DNA of 10,790 nt from the NCBI GenBank assembly GCA_017539765.1, contig JAFYCH010000101.1:1-10790 (forward strand), given 5' to 3'. Positions 1-5,978 of this stretch are shown one piece after another. Both the position numbers and the translations under genes were made by a program. The notes below the pieces were generated by a model. The model searched no databases. It was not told where the DNA came from and worked only from the letters and a program-made list of their open reading frames with translations. Each line of letters starts with the position of its first letter. The stretch's first letter is position 1. Origin of the DNA: Clostridia bacterium (lineage in GTDB: Bacteria; Bacillota; Clostridia; Christensenellales; UBA1242).

Positions 1-2019
1 AAAACAACCACCACAGAAAGAATACTTTACTACACCGGTGTAAATCACAAAATTGGAGAAGTTCACGATGGTGAAGCTACTATGGACTGGATGGTTCAAG
101 AGCAAGAACGTGGTATCACAATCACCAGTGCGTGCACAACTTGCCATTGGGGCGATAAGAAAATTAATATTATTGATACCCCGGGACACGTTGACTTTAC
201 AGCCGAAGTAGAAAGAAGTTTAAAAGTTCTTGATGGTGCAGTTGCACTTTTCACAGCACGTGAAGGTGTTCAACCACAATCTGAAACAGTATGGCGTCAA
301 GCAGACAAATACAAAGTTCCAAGAATAGCATTCGTTAACAAAATGGATAGAGACGATGCAAACTTTGAAAGAGTTATTGACAGCATGAAAGCAAAACTTC
401 ATGCAAACCCACTTGCACTTCAACTTCCAATTGGTGCAGCAGAAACTTTCAAAGGTATCATTGACCTTGTTACAATGAAAGCAGAAGTTTATCATGATGA
501 TGACGGAAAAAATTATGAAACAGTAGATATTCCAGCAGATTACAAAGCAAAGGCAGACGAAATGCGTGCAAAACTTATTGAAGAAGTTGCAAGTATTGAT
601 GATAACCTTATGGAAAAATATTTTGCTGGCGAAGAACTTACTGAACAAGAAATCAGAAAAGCTATCAGAAAGGGAACAATAGAAATGAAGATAACACCAG
701 TTATGTGTGGTTCTTCATTTAAAAACAAAGGTGTTCAACCACTTTTGAATGCAATTGTTGATTATCTTCCAAGTCCAGTTGATATTGAACATATCACAGG
801 AAAAAATCCAAGAACTGGCGAAGAAGAAACAAGACCAACAGCAGACGATGCACCTTTTGCAGGTATGGCATTCAAAATTATGGACGATAGATTTGTAGGA
901 AGTTTAACTTTCTTCAGAGTTTACAGTGGTGTTATGAAAGCTGGAACATACGTTCTTAACAGCAGAACTGGAAAGAAGGAACGTATTGGTCGTATCGTTC
1001 GTATGCACGCAAACAACAGAACAGATGTTGAAGAAGTGTATGCAGGAGATATCGCAGCAATCGTAGGACTTAAGGACACAATCACAGGAGATACTCTTTG
1101 TGATGAAGCTCATCCAATTGCACTTAGCGGAATTGATTTTGCTAAGCCAGTTATTGAGGAATCTATTGAACCAAAAACAAAAGCAGACCAAGAAAAAATG
1201 GTTCTTGCACTTATAAAACTTACTCGTGAAGACCCAACATTCAAAACATATACAGACAAAGACTCTGGTCAAACAATCATTGCAGGTGTAGGAGAATTGC
1301 ATCTTGACATTATGGTTGACCGTCTTAAAAGAGAATTTGGTGTAGAATGTAATATTGGTCGTCCACAAGTTGCTTACAAAGAAACAATTCGTGACACAGT
1401 TACTGCTCAAGGAAAATATATCCGTCAGAGTGGTGGTAAAGGTCAATATGGAGATTGTGTTGTTACACTTACTCCACTTGAGCCAACAAAGGGTTATGAA
1501 TTTGAAAATGCAATCGTTGGCGGTGTAATTCCAAAAGAATACATTCCAGCAATCGATGATGGTATCCAAGAAGCAGCAGCAAATGGTATTTTGGCTGGCT
1601 ATGAAATGGTTGACTTTAAGGCAACTGTTATTGATGGAAGCTACCACGAAGTCGATTCTTCAGAAATGGCGTTCCATATTGCAGGTTCAATGGCATTCAA
1701 AGAGGGTGCAAAGAAAGCTCACCCAGTGCTTCTTGAGCCAATCATGAAAGTTGAAGTTACAACTCCTGACCAATATCTTGGTGATGTTATGGGAGGAATT
1801 ACTTCTCGTCGTGGTATTTTGCAAGGTATGGAAAACGTTAATGGTAACCAAGAAATTACTGCTATGGTTCCACTTTCAGAAATGTTCGGTTATGTAACAG
1901 ATCTTAGAAGTGCAACACAAGGAAGAGGAACATTCGTAATGGAATTTGATCATTATGCAGAAGTTCCAAAGTCTATCGCAGAAAAGATTATTGGTGAAAG
2001 AGCAAAGAAAGTTGAGTAA
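1..2019 (+). CDS. fusA: Elongation factor G, 5' end missing
   Basis: EF-G is the cytoplasmic translational GTPase that drives translocation of tRNA and mRNA on the ribosome and acts in ribosome recycling. Reading frame 1 is open from base 1. The first codon is the Lys of the P-loop, followed by [12 protein letters not shown], so roughly 20-24 N-terminal codons lie outside the window and the first in-window ATG (82) is internal. Visible motifs are switch I ([10 protein letters not shown], about 100-129), G3 DTPGHVDF (175-198), G4 NKMDR (337-351) and G5 GSSFKNKG. Domain II follows, then domain IV with [13 protein letters not shown], where His (1645-1647) matches the tip histidine needed for translocation. 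Domain V contains [15 protein letters not shown]. The 672 visible residues plus the missing part give the normal length of about 695. Leu codons are mostly CTT and Ser codons often AGT, as in highly expressed genes. No terminator follows, so read-through into tuf is likely, as in a str operon. Confidence 0.98.
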   Translation, partial: KTTTTERILYYTGVNHKIGEVHDGEATMDWMVQEQERGITITSACTTCHWGDKKINIIDTPGHVDFTAEVERSLKVLDGAVALFTAREGVQPQSETVWRQADKYKVPRIAFVNKMDRDDANFERVIDSMKAKLHANPLALQLPIGAAETFKGIIDLVTMKAEVYHDDDGKNYETVDIPADYKAKADEMRAKLIEEVASIDDNLMEKYFAGEELTEQEIRKAIRKGTIEMKITPVMCGSSFKNKGVQPLLNAIVDYLPSPVDIEHITGKNPRTGEEETRPTADDAPFAGMAFKIMDDRFVGSLTFFRVYSGVMKAGTYVLNSRTGKKERIGRIVRMHANNRTDVEEVYAGDIAAIVGLKDTITGDTLCDEAHPIALSGIDFAKPVIEESIEPKTKADQEKMVLALIKLTREDPTFKTYTDKDSGQTIIAGVGELHLDIMVDRLKREFGVECNIGRPQVAYKETIRDTVTAQGKYIRQSGGKGQYGDCVVTLTPLEPTKGYEFENAIVGGVIPKEYIPAIDDGIQEAAANGILAGYEMVDFKATVIDGSYHEVDSSEMAFHIAGSMAFKEGAKKAHPVLLEPIMKVEVTTPDQYLGDVMGGITSRRGILQGMENVNGNQEITAMVPLSEMFGYVTDLRSATQGRGTFVMEFDHYAEVPKSIAEKIIGERAKKVE

Positions 2020-2050
2020 TTTTATTTCGCTTAAATAATGATTATATATA

Positions 2051-2078
2051 TTTACAATTTAATAATTGTTAGTATAAT
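2051..2078 (+). promoter_or_regulatory. Distal tuf promoter (P1)
   Basis: TTTACA at 2051-2056 and a perfect TATAAT at 2073-2078 are separated by 16 bp, placing the start of transcription near 2085, about 98 bases before the tuf ATG. A 6-base dyad, ACAATT (2054-2059) with AATTGT (2064-2069), overlaps the -35 and the spacer and could be an operator or just AT-rich chance. It would add tuf transcripts to those reading through from fusA. Confidence 0.55.
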
Positions 2079-2111
2079 CAACACAAATTATGTATAACAC
2101 TTTAAATAATA

Positions 2112-2133
2112 TTGCAAAATTGTTTGCAAAATT
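2112..2133 (+). repeat. Direct repeat around the proximal tuf -35
   Basis: The 10-mer TTGCAAAATT occurs at 2112-2121 and again at 2124-2133, a 12-bp period. The second copy contains the -35 element of the proximal tuf promoter. It could be a tandem binding site or the relic of a promoter duplication; in DNA this AT-rich it may also be chance. Confidence 0.5.
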
Positions 2134-2152
2134 AAAAAAGTTAAGTTATAAT
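2124..2152 (+). promoter_or_regulatory. Proximal tuf promoter (P2)
   Basis: TTGCAA (2124-2129) and a perfect TATAAT (2147-2152) are separated by an ideal 17 bp. Transcription is predicted to begin at about A2159, giving a 24-base leader that contains the AAGGAG ribosome binding site. Unlike the six promoters further downstream, it has no TG one base upstream of the -10. Confidence 0.65.
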
Positions 2153-2182
2153 TAAATTAGTTTAAATAAGGAGATTTAAAAA

Positions 2183-3385
2183 ATGGCAAAAGCTAAATTT
2201 GAAAGAACAAAACCACATATCAACATTGGTACAATCGGCCACGTTGACCATGGTAAAACAACTCTTACAGCTGCAATCACATGCACATTGGCTGCTAAGG
2301 GTGAAGCAAAGGCTATGAGATATGATGAAATCGATAAAGCCCCAGAAGAAAAAGCAAGAGGAATCACAATCAACACAGCACACGTAGAATATGAAACAGC
2401 AAAAAGACATTATGCACACGTTGACTGTCCGGGACACGCTGATTATGTTAAAAACATGATTACAGGTGCTGCTCAAATGGACGGTGCAATCCTTGTTGTT
2501 GCTGCAACAGACGGTGTTATGCCTCAAACAAGAGAGCACATTTTGCTCGCTCGTCAAGTAGGTGTTCCATACATTGTTGTATTCCTTAACAAATGTGATC
2601 AACTTGATGATCCAGAACTTCTTGAACTTGTAGAAAGTGACGTAAGAGACCTTCTTACAAAGTATGGTTTCCCAGGTGACGAAACTCCAATCATCAAGGG
2701 TTCAGCACTCAAAGCACTCGAAGCTGCTCAAGCTGGAAAAGTTGACGGCGAAGAATGCAAATGTATCTTTGAACTTATGGATGCAGTAGATAACTATATT
2801 CCAGATCCAAAGAGAGACGAAGACAATCCATTCTTGATGCCTATCGAAGACATTTTCACAATCACAGGTCGTGGAACTGTTGTTACAGGTAGAGTTGAAA
2901 GAGGTAAAGTTAACGTTAACCAAGAAGTAGAAATCGTTGGTCTTGGTGAACATAGAAAAGCAGTTGTTACAGGACTTGAAATGTTCCGTAAAACTCTTGA
3001 CTACGCAGAGGCAGGAGACAATGTAGGTGTTCTTCTTCGTGGTATCAACAAAGAAGATGTTGAAAGAGGACAAGTTTTGGCTGTTCCAGGTTCAATTCAT
3101 CCACATACAGACTTTGTAGGTCAAGTTTACGTTCTTAAGAAAGAAGAAGGTGGCCGTCATACTCCATTCTTTAATGGTTACAGACCACAATTCTACTTCA
3201 GAACAACTGACGTTACAGGTACAATCGAACTTCCAGCAGGCACAGAAATGGTTATGCCAGGCGATAACATCGAAATGACAATCAACCTTACAAAAGATGT
3301 TGCTATGGAAGAAGGTATGAGATTCGCTATCCGTGAAGGCGGAAGAACAGTTGGTTCAGGCGTTATCACAAAAATTATCAAGTAA
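2183..3385 (+). CDS. tuf: Elongation factor Tu
   Basis: EF-Tu is the GTPase that delivers aminoacyl-tRNA to the ribosomal A site as a ternary complex with GTP, and EF-Ts recycles it. The 400-residue protein has every G motif: P-loop GHVDHGKT (residues 19-26), switch I ending GITINT (60-65), DCPGH (81-85), NKCD (136-139) and GSALK (173-177). The beta-barrel domains II ([15 protein letters not shown]) and III follow. Its length is slightly above the 394-397 typical of the family because of a short segment around GKVDGEECK. The start at 2183 is set by the AAGGAG-type site at 2168-2173 and the canonical [13 protein letters not shown]-terminus. It lies 163 bp after fusA and has two promoters of its own. 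It ends in the first copy of a terminator that recurs after the next three genes. Codon use resembles fusA, as expected for very high expression. Confidence 0.99.
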   Translation: MAKAKFERTKPHINIGTIGHVDHGKTTLTAAITCTLAAKGEAKAMRYDEIDKAPEEKARGITINTAHVEYETAKRHYAHVDCPGHADYVKNMITGAAQMDGAILVVAATDGVMPQTREHILLARQVGVPYIVVFLNKCDQLDDPELLELVESDVRDLLTKYGFPGDETPIIKGSALKALEAAQAGKVDGEECKCIFELMDAVDNYIPDPKRDEDNPFLMPIEDIFTITGRGTVVTGRVERGKVNVNQEVEIVGLGEHRKAVVTGLEMFRKTLDYAEAGDNVGVLLRGINKEDVERGQVLAVPGSIHPHTDFVGQVYVLKKEEGGRHTPFFNGYRPQFYFRTTDVTGTIELPAGTEMVMPGDNIEMTINLTKDVAMEEGMRFAIREGGRTVGSGVITKIIK

Positions 3386-3401
3386 TTGATGAGATAATAA
3401 T

Positions 3402-3435
3402 AAAAAATTGCAGTCATAAGATTGCAATTTTTTTT
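3402..3435 (+). terminator. Repeated-family terminator, copy 1 (tuf)
   Basis: Six A (3402-3407) run into the arm AATTGCAGTC (3406-3415). The loop is ATAA (3416-3419), the second arm is GATTGCAATT (3420-3429), and eight T span 3428-3435. The stem has ten pairs including one G-T wobble at the eighth pair. It lies 16 bases after the tuf stop. The same arms recur after the next three genes. Confidence 0.93.
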
Positions 3436-3445
3436 GTGTTAGGTA

Positions 3446-3474
3446 TTGACATGGGGGGGGGTAGATGCTATAAT
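3446..3474 (+). promoter_or_regulatory. Near-perfect promoter with a G9 spacer tract
   Basis: A perfect TTGACA (3446-3451) and a perfect TATAAT (3469-3474) are 17 bp apart, and TGc (3466-3468) gives an extended -10. The spacer contains nine consecutive G at 3453-3461, striking in DNA this AT-rich. The length as read is the optimal, presumably ON, spacing; slippage by one or more G would move it to 16, 18 or worse. The start of transcription is predicted near 3481, giving a 24-base leader to the ATG at 3505. ATGC (3465-3468) and GCAT (3475-3478) bracket the -10 symmetrically. Confidence 0.88.
3453..3461 (+). repeat. G9 homopolymer (candidate phase-variation tract)
   Basis: Nine uninterrupted G lie wholly inside the -35/-10 spacer of the promoter of the 99-aa membrane protein. 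No other G or C run of comparable length was seen in the window. Poly-G or poly-C spacer tracts that change length by slipped-strand mispairing are the known switch at Neisseria porA and opc; that this one switches is inference. Confidence 0.75.
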
Positions 3475-3504
3475 GCATATGTAAAAAAATAGAAGGAGAA
3501 ACTT

Positions 3505-3804
3505 ATGGGTTTTTGGATAGGTGCAATGATTACAATTATTGCTATTTTAGGTGTTATAGGAATTGGAGCTATTATATATGCAGGAAAAGAACTATTTGGT
3601 AAATCTAAAATAGAGAAGGAAAGAGACCAATATAGAGAAAAAATACAGCAAAATACTGAACACAGAGTTAAAAAAGATTTTATCGAAACAACTAAAAATA
3701 AAAAGAAAAATGAAAGTATTACAAGAGAAAATTATAAATATGCCATTAAAAAAAGTGGAGAGAAATCAAACAATCCAATTTTGGAAGATGATATGTCAAT
3801 GTAA
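3505..3804 (+). CDS. Small single-pass membrane protein, unknown
   Basis: I do not recognise this 99-residue protein. Residues about 3-26 form one long hydrophobic helix rich in Ile, Gly and Ala, beginning MGFWIGA. The rest is a strongly charged, lysine-rich, probably partly coiled tail (residues 29-99) with no cysteine. By the positive-inside rule the tail should be cytoplasmic and the N-terminus outside, so the helix is more likely an uncleaved anchor than a signal peptide. The start is set by AAGGAG (3493-3498), six bases before the ATG. The gene is monocistronic: its own promoter carries the G9 tract and its own copy of the repeated terminator follows. Its architecture and the GF-x-IGA start resemble the 110-aa minus-strand protein at 4934-5266, so distant homology is possible. 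Expression is probably phase-variable, which would suit a surface or envelope role, but no function can be assigned. Confidence 0.85.
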   Translation: MGFWIGAMITIIAILGVIGIGAIIYAGKELFGKSKIEKERDQYREKIQQNTEHRVKKDFIETTKNKKKNESITRENYKYAIKKSGEKSNNPILEDDMSM

Positions 3805-3809
3805 TTGAT

Positions 3810-3841
3810 AAAATTGCAGTCATAACGATTGCAATTTTTTT
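3810..3841 (+). terminator. Repeated-family terminator, copy 2
   Basis: The arms AATTGCAGTC (3812-3821) and GATTGCAATT (3827-3836) enclose the loop ATAAC (3822-3826), followed by a run of seven T (3835-3841). It begins five bases after the stop codon. The bases from the stop onward, TAATTGAT, also match those after tuf, so similarity to copy 1 extends upstream of the hairpin. Confidence 0.93.
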
Positions 3842-3860
3842 ATTTTAAAAAAAAACATTA

Positions 3861-3890
3861 TTGACAAAAGGTGCAGGGAGATGTTATAAT
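3861..3890 (+). promoter_or_regulatory. Promoter of the 106-aa gene
   Basis: A perfect TTGACA (3861-3866) and a perfect TATAAT (3885-3890) are 18 bp apart, with TGt (3882-3884) as extended -10. Transcription should start near 3897, 19 bases before the ATG at 3916. The spacer (AAAGGTGCAGGGAGATGT) resembles the G9 promoter, sharing TATTGACA and GGG-AGATG next to the -10. Bases 3880-3900 closely match the minus-strand promoter at 5280-5299. Confidence 0.85.
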
Positions 3891-3903
3891 AAAATCGTTA
3901 ATC

Positions 3904-3909
3904 GAGGAG
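3904..3909 (+). promoter_or_regulatory. Ribosome binding site deciding the start at 3916
   Basis: GAGGAG lies six bases before ATG 3916. An in-frame GTG at 3871 would lengthen the protein by 15 residues, but it lies inside the promoter spacer, upstream of the predicted transcription start, and has no such site. The ATG at 3916 is therefore the start. Confidence 0.88.
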
Positions 3910-3915
3910 TTATTT

Positions 3916-4236
3916 ATGGATAAAAATGATGTAAATGATATGTCTGTTCTTGAAATTGATGATTATTCATACAATGTAATATGTTTGGTTCTTGAAATAG
4001 ATAATTTTAACTCAAGAGAAGAATTTTTGACGAAGGCAAAAATACTGATTGATAAAGTTGAAACTTATGATAATGTTTCCGAAAGAGATAAGCAAGTTTG
4101 GCGTGATACTTACAAATTTATTCAAGATAAAAAAAATTGGGAGCTTATTGAAAATATAAAAGTTCTTAAAGATGAAGGAATAATATCAAAAAAAAGCAAA
4201 AATGCTGAAGATGATGAAGAATATATTATGGCATAA
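3916..4236 (+). CDS. Small acidic soluble protein, unknown
   Basis: I do not recognise this 106-residue protein. It has no membrane segment or signal peptide and looks mostly helical. The N-terminus is acidic (MDKNDVNDMSVLEIDDYSY). A middle section (NSREEFLTKAKILIDKVETY) looks like an amphipathic helix, and another charged section ends in the acidic tail EDDEEYIMA. There is a single cysteine in the segment NVICLVLEIDNF. It is probably cytoplasmic. It sits alone between its own extended -10 promoter and copy 3 of the repeated terminator, 111 bp after the small membrane protein, in the same cassette layout as its neighbours. Nothing in the sequence suggests an enzyme: no metal-binding or nucleotide-binding motif is visible. 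A small regulatory, adaptor or immunity-type protein would fit the size, but that is only a guess. Confidence 0.85.
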   Translation: MDKNDVNDMSVLEIDDYSYNVICLVLEIDNFNSREEFLTKAKILIDKVETYDNVSERDKQVWRDTYKFIQDKKNWELIENIKVLKDEGIISKKSKNAEDDEEYIMA

Positions 4237-4240
4237 ATAC

Positions 4241-4274
4241 AAAAAATTGCAGTCAAAACGATTGCAATTTTTTT
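4241..4274 (+). terminator. Repeated-family terminator, copy 3
   Basis: Six A (4241-4246) overlap the first arm AATTGCAGTC (4245-4254). The loop is AAAAC (4255-4259), the second arm is GATTGCAATT (4260-4269), and seven T span 4268-4274. It starts four bases after the stop codon. Both arms are identical to the other copies and only the loop differs. Confidence 0.93.
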
Positions 4275-4289
4275 ATTTTTAAATTAGTC

Positions 4290-4318
4290 TTGAAAATTAT
4301 GTTTTTATATGTTACAAT
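4290..4318 (+). promoter_or_regulatory. Promoter of the 177-aa gene
   Basis: TTGAAA (4290-4295) and TACAAT (4313-4318) are separated by 17 bp, with TGt (4310-4312) directly upstream as extended -10. Transcription is predicted from about 4325, giving a 24-base leader with GAGGTG at 4339-4344. Each core element is one base off consensus, so it is probably somewhat weaker than the two promoters before it. Confidence 0.75.
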
Positions 4319-4348
4319 TTAAATACTTACAAAACAACGAGGTGTATT

Positions 4349-4882
4349 ATGAGCAAAGAAAATGTGATTGAATATAAAATGACACTTGATGATTTTTTTG
4401 AAGCATACAAAAAACATGGAATAAAACTTGCCATAGAATGTCCTTCAATTTGTGAAGCATATGTTTTGTGTTACACTTTTGACAAACTTGGGCTTAAAAC
4501 AAATGGAAGAAGATTTATAAAAGAACCTGTCGATGAATGGGAAGATGAAGACGAACCAGTTTATTGGCAAGATGAAACATTATATGCAAATTTTGATAAA
4601 GATGGGCAACGTATGTTTTGGAAGAGTACTTTGGATAAACAAAATGTAAAATTAAAAATAATCAATTTCTATGATGTTGATTTTACAGATTACGCCGAAG
4701 AATGGATGTTTATGACATACAAAAATGATGGGCTAAAAAGAATTTGGGAAACAATTCCACACGAGAATCCAGACGAAAAATATTACAATGCTTTAGATGA
4801 ATTTTTTGCAGATTTAATGAAAAAACAAGAAGAAAAAGAAAAAAACAGTTCAAAACAAGAAGAAATGGAATTTACAAAATAA
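4349..4882 (+). CDS. Soluble 177-aa protein, unknown
   Basis: I do not recognise this protein. It is soluble, with no signal peptide or membrane segment. The fold looks mixed alpha/beta: a helix (TLDDFFEAYKKHG, residues 12-24), a short strand, then a segment with three cysteines (C31, C35, C41). A very acidic, tryptophan-containing loop follows (EWEDEDEPVYWQDETLY, about 63-79), then a strand-rich middle and a charged, lysine-rich C-terminal helix. Aromatic content is high. The order helix, turn after a long second helix, Gly, then a W-rich strand recalls small phage-type hypothetical proteins, but this is a weak impression. The three cysteines are not spaced like a standard zinc finger. The start is set by GAGGTG at 4339-4344. 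It is a single-gene unit with its own promoter, and its terminator (copy 4) is shared with the convergent gene downstream. Confidence 0.85.
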   Translation: MSKENVIEYKMTLDDFFEAYKKHGIKLAIECPSICEAYVLCYTFDKLGLKTNGRRFIKEPVDEWEDEDEPVYWQDETLYANFDKDGQRMFWKSTLDKQNVKLKIINFYDVDFTDYAEEWMFMTYKNDGLKRIWETIPHENPDEKYYNALDEFFADLMKKQEEKEKNSSKQEEMEFTK

Positions 4883-4890
4883 TTTAGTAT

Positions 4891-4925
4891 AAAAAATTGC
4901 AGTCAGCAGATTGCAATTTTTTTTT
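4891..4925. terminator. Repeated-family terminator, copy 4, bidirectional
   Basis: Six A (4891-4896) lead into AATTGCAGTC (4895-4904). The loop is AGCA (4905-4908), the arm is GATTGCAATT (4909-4918), and nine T span 4917-4925. It lies between the convergent genes ending at 4882 (+) and 4934 (-). Read on the minus strand it has the same stem with a six-T tail, but the G-T wobble becomes an A-C mismatch, so it should be better in the plus direction. Confidence 0.92.
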
Positions 4926-4933
4926 GTATTAAA

Positions 4934-5266
4934 TTATTTTTTTAAAGTCATTTCCAATTCTTCTGCTTTTTCTTCCGTTACAATCTTGCCTTGCTTATCC
5001 TCTTTGATTGTGTCGCCGTCTTCTTCTTTTACAACTTTTTCAAGATTAACAGGTGCTTTGGCTTTTTTTTCTGTCAGTTCTGATTCTATTTTTGCTGGCA
5101 ATTCTTTTGCTTCATTTTCTTCTGTAATTATATTTTCAGATGATGCAACTTCTTCTTGATTAGTTTCTTCTTGATGTTTTTTAATCATATGATATTCTGC
5201 AAGTTTAACTAAAACACATAATCCACATAAAAATGCTACTGCACCAATAATAAATCCTAATATCAT
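4934..5266 (-). CDS. Small single-pass membrane protein, unknown
   Basis: I do not recognise this 110-residue protein. It starts with one hydrophobic helix (about residues 2-21, MILGFIIGAVAFLCGLCVLV) containing two cysteines. This is followed by KLAEYHMIKKHQEE and a long, highly charged, low-complexity tail rich in Glu and Lys (residues 30-110), probably disordered or coiled. The charge pattern predicts a cytoplasmic tail. The start is well supported: AGGGGGAG on the minus strand (5280-5273) lies six bases before the ATG, and a near-perfect promoter lies just upstream. It is convergent with the 177-aa gene and divergent from the 189-aa gene. Its overall plan (GF-x-IGA-type helix, then charged tail) matches the 99-aa protein at 3505-3804, and its promoter and leader match those of the 106-aa gene. 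That links it to the plus-strand cassettes despite its orientation. Confidence 0.85.
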   Translation of the reverse strand: MILGFIIGAVAFLCGLCVLVKLAEYHMIKKHQEETNQEEVASSENIITEENEAKELPAKIESELTEKKAKAPVNLEKVVKEEDGDTIKEDKQGKIVTEEKAEELEMTLKK

Positions 5267-5289
5267 TTTGTTCTCCCCCTAACAATTTT

Positions 5290-5318
5290 ATTATAACATT
5301 TATATAAAAGTTTGTCAA
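5290..5318 (-). promoter_or_regulatory. Minus-strand promoter of the 110-aa gene
   Basis: On the minus strand a perfect TTGACA (5318-5313) and a perfect TATAAT (5295-5290) are 17 bp apart, with TGt (5298-5296) as extended -10. The start of transcription is near 5283, a 17-base leader. The 20 bases from 5299 down to 5280 match 3881-3900 at 19 positions, covering the -10, start site and leader. Confidence 0.87.
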
Positions 5319-5328
5319 TATTGGCTTT

Positions 5329-5346
5329 TAGTTATTTATTGAACTA
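5329..5346. promoter_or_regulatory. Weak dyad between divergent promoters
   Basis: TAGTT (5329-5333) and AACTA (5342-5346) form an inverted repeat with an 8-base gap, almost central in the 45 bp between the two divergent -35 elements. It is placed where a shared regulator could bind, but five-base arms are easily due to chance. Confidence 0.25.
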
Positions 5347-5363
5347 GATGTAAATTTTATATA

Positions 5364-5391
5364 TTGACAAAATTTATTTTTGTGATATAAT
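5364..5391 (+). promoter_or_regulatory. Promoter of the 189-aa/164-aa unit
   Basis: A perfect TTGACA (5364-5369) and a perfect TATAAT (5386-5391) are 16 bp apart, with TGa (5383-5385) as extended -10. The predicted start of transcription is about A5398, which is also the first base of the AGGAG ribosome binding site, leaving a leader of only about 11 bases. Confidence 0.83.
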
Positions 5392-5408
5392 ACCTTTAGG
5401 AGTAAAAT

Positions 5409-5978
5409 ATGAATAAAAATATAAGAAAGCATAAAGTTAAAAGTCTTGAAGAAATATTGTTTGGTTTAAAAAAGGAATCAAATGTATTATTTGGAAATTT
5501 TATTGCTACATCTGAAAAAATAAAAAATGATGTTATGGTAAGAAATTTTTGGAATTTGCTTATAAAATGTGCAAAATATAACAAACCAGAAGTATCAATG
5601 GATATGAATGCATCTACTTTGCTTGCACTTGGTACTGGTCAAATATTATATGCAAATGGCAATCCTATTGCAGCAGGAATTGCAGATTTGACAGGTCTTG
5701 GGCTTGCATTGAGTGCTTTTGAAAGAGAGGTTATTGCAGAGAAAAATGCTGATGTTTTTGCACAAAAAGACAAAATGATTATAGCCGAGCCAGAACTTTA
5801 TGATATTGAACTTGTTTTTAATGGATACACAAGAGATGATATCGACACAAGTGAATACGATGGCAAGGCAGAATATCAAAAACTTCATGACGAGTATTCT
5901 GCAAAAGCATTGCATAAAATTAAAACAAAGCTTCAAAGAGATTTGGAAAGTGATGAAGAAAAAACAGCACAATTATAA
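5409..5978 (+). CDS. 189-aa protein with a Gly/Ala hydrophobic segment, unknown
   Basis: I do not recognise this protein. Three parts are visible. The first is a basic N-terminus (residues 1-22, rich in Lys) followed by a helical section with W48 and C54. The second is a hydrophobic Gly/Ala/Leu segment (about 68-104) with GTGQILYANGNPIAAGIADL, which could be one or two short membrane helices or a buried hairpin. The third is an acidic, charged C-terminal region (about 105-189). A central hydrophobic hairpin between charged ends resembles proteins that insert into membranes, but a soluble fold is equally possible. The start is set by AGGAG (5398-5402), six bases before ATG 5409. It is the first gene of a two-gene operon: its stop at 5976-5978 lies 13 bases before the next start. 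It is transcribed divergently from the 110-aa membrane protein. Confidence 0.83.
   Translation: MNKNIRKHKVKSLEEILFGLKKESNVLFGNFIATSEKIKNDVMVRNFWNLLIKCAKYNKPEVSMDMNASTLLALGTGQILYANGNPIAAGIADLTGLGLALSAFEREVIAEKNADVFAQKDKMIIAEPELYDIELVFNGYTRDDIDTSEYDGKAEYQKLHDEYSAKALHKIKTKLQRDLESDEEKTAQL

Noticed and set aside
904-1647. Long antisense ORF (247 codons, Cys- and Phe-rich) inside fusA, with others inside fusA, tuf and addB
   Set aside because: fusA and tuf avoid TTA, CTA and TCA codons, the complements of stop codons, so the reverse strand stays open by codon bias. The translations have no sensible composition and no ribosome binding site was seen for them.
3871-3915. GTG start at 3871 extending the 106-aa protein by 15 residues
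   Set aside because: It lies between the -35 and -10 elements, upstream of the predicted transcript start; ATG 3916 has GAGGAG at proper spacing.
3402-4925. The four repeats as a CRISPR array or integron attC sites
   Set aside because: Spacing is irregular (408, 431 and 650 bases) and filled by whole genes. The elements are 24-25-base hairpins followed by T tracts and lack attC core sites; terminators explain the structure best.
4911-5159. Plus-strand ORF of 82 codons opposite the minus-strand membrane protein gene
   Set aside because: It starts inside the terminator hairpin and is Ser/Phe-rich, as expected for the complement of a Glu/Lys-rich gene. The minus-strand gene has a promoter, a ribosome binding site and a coherent protein.
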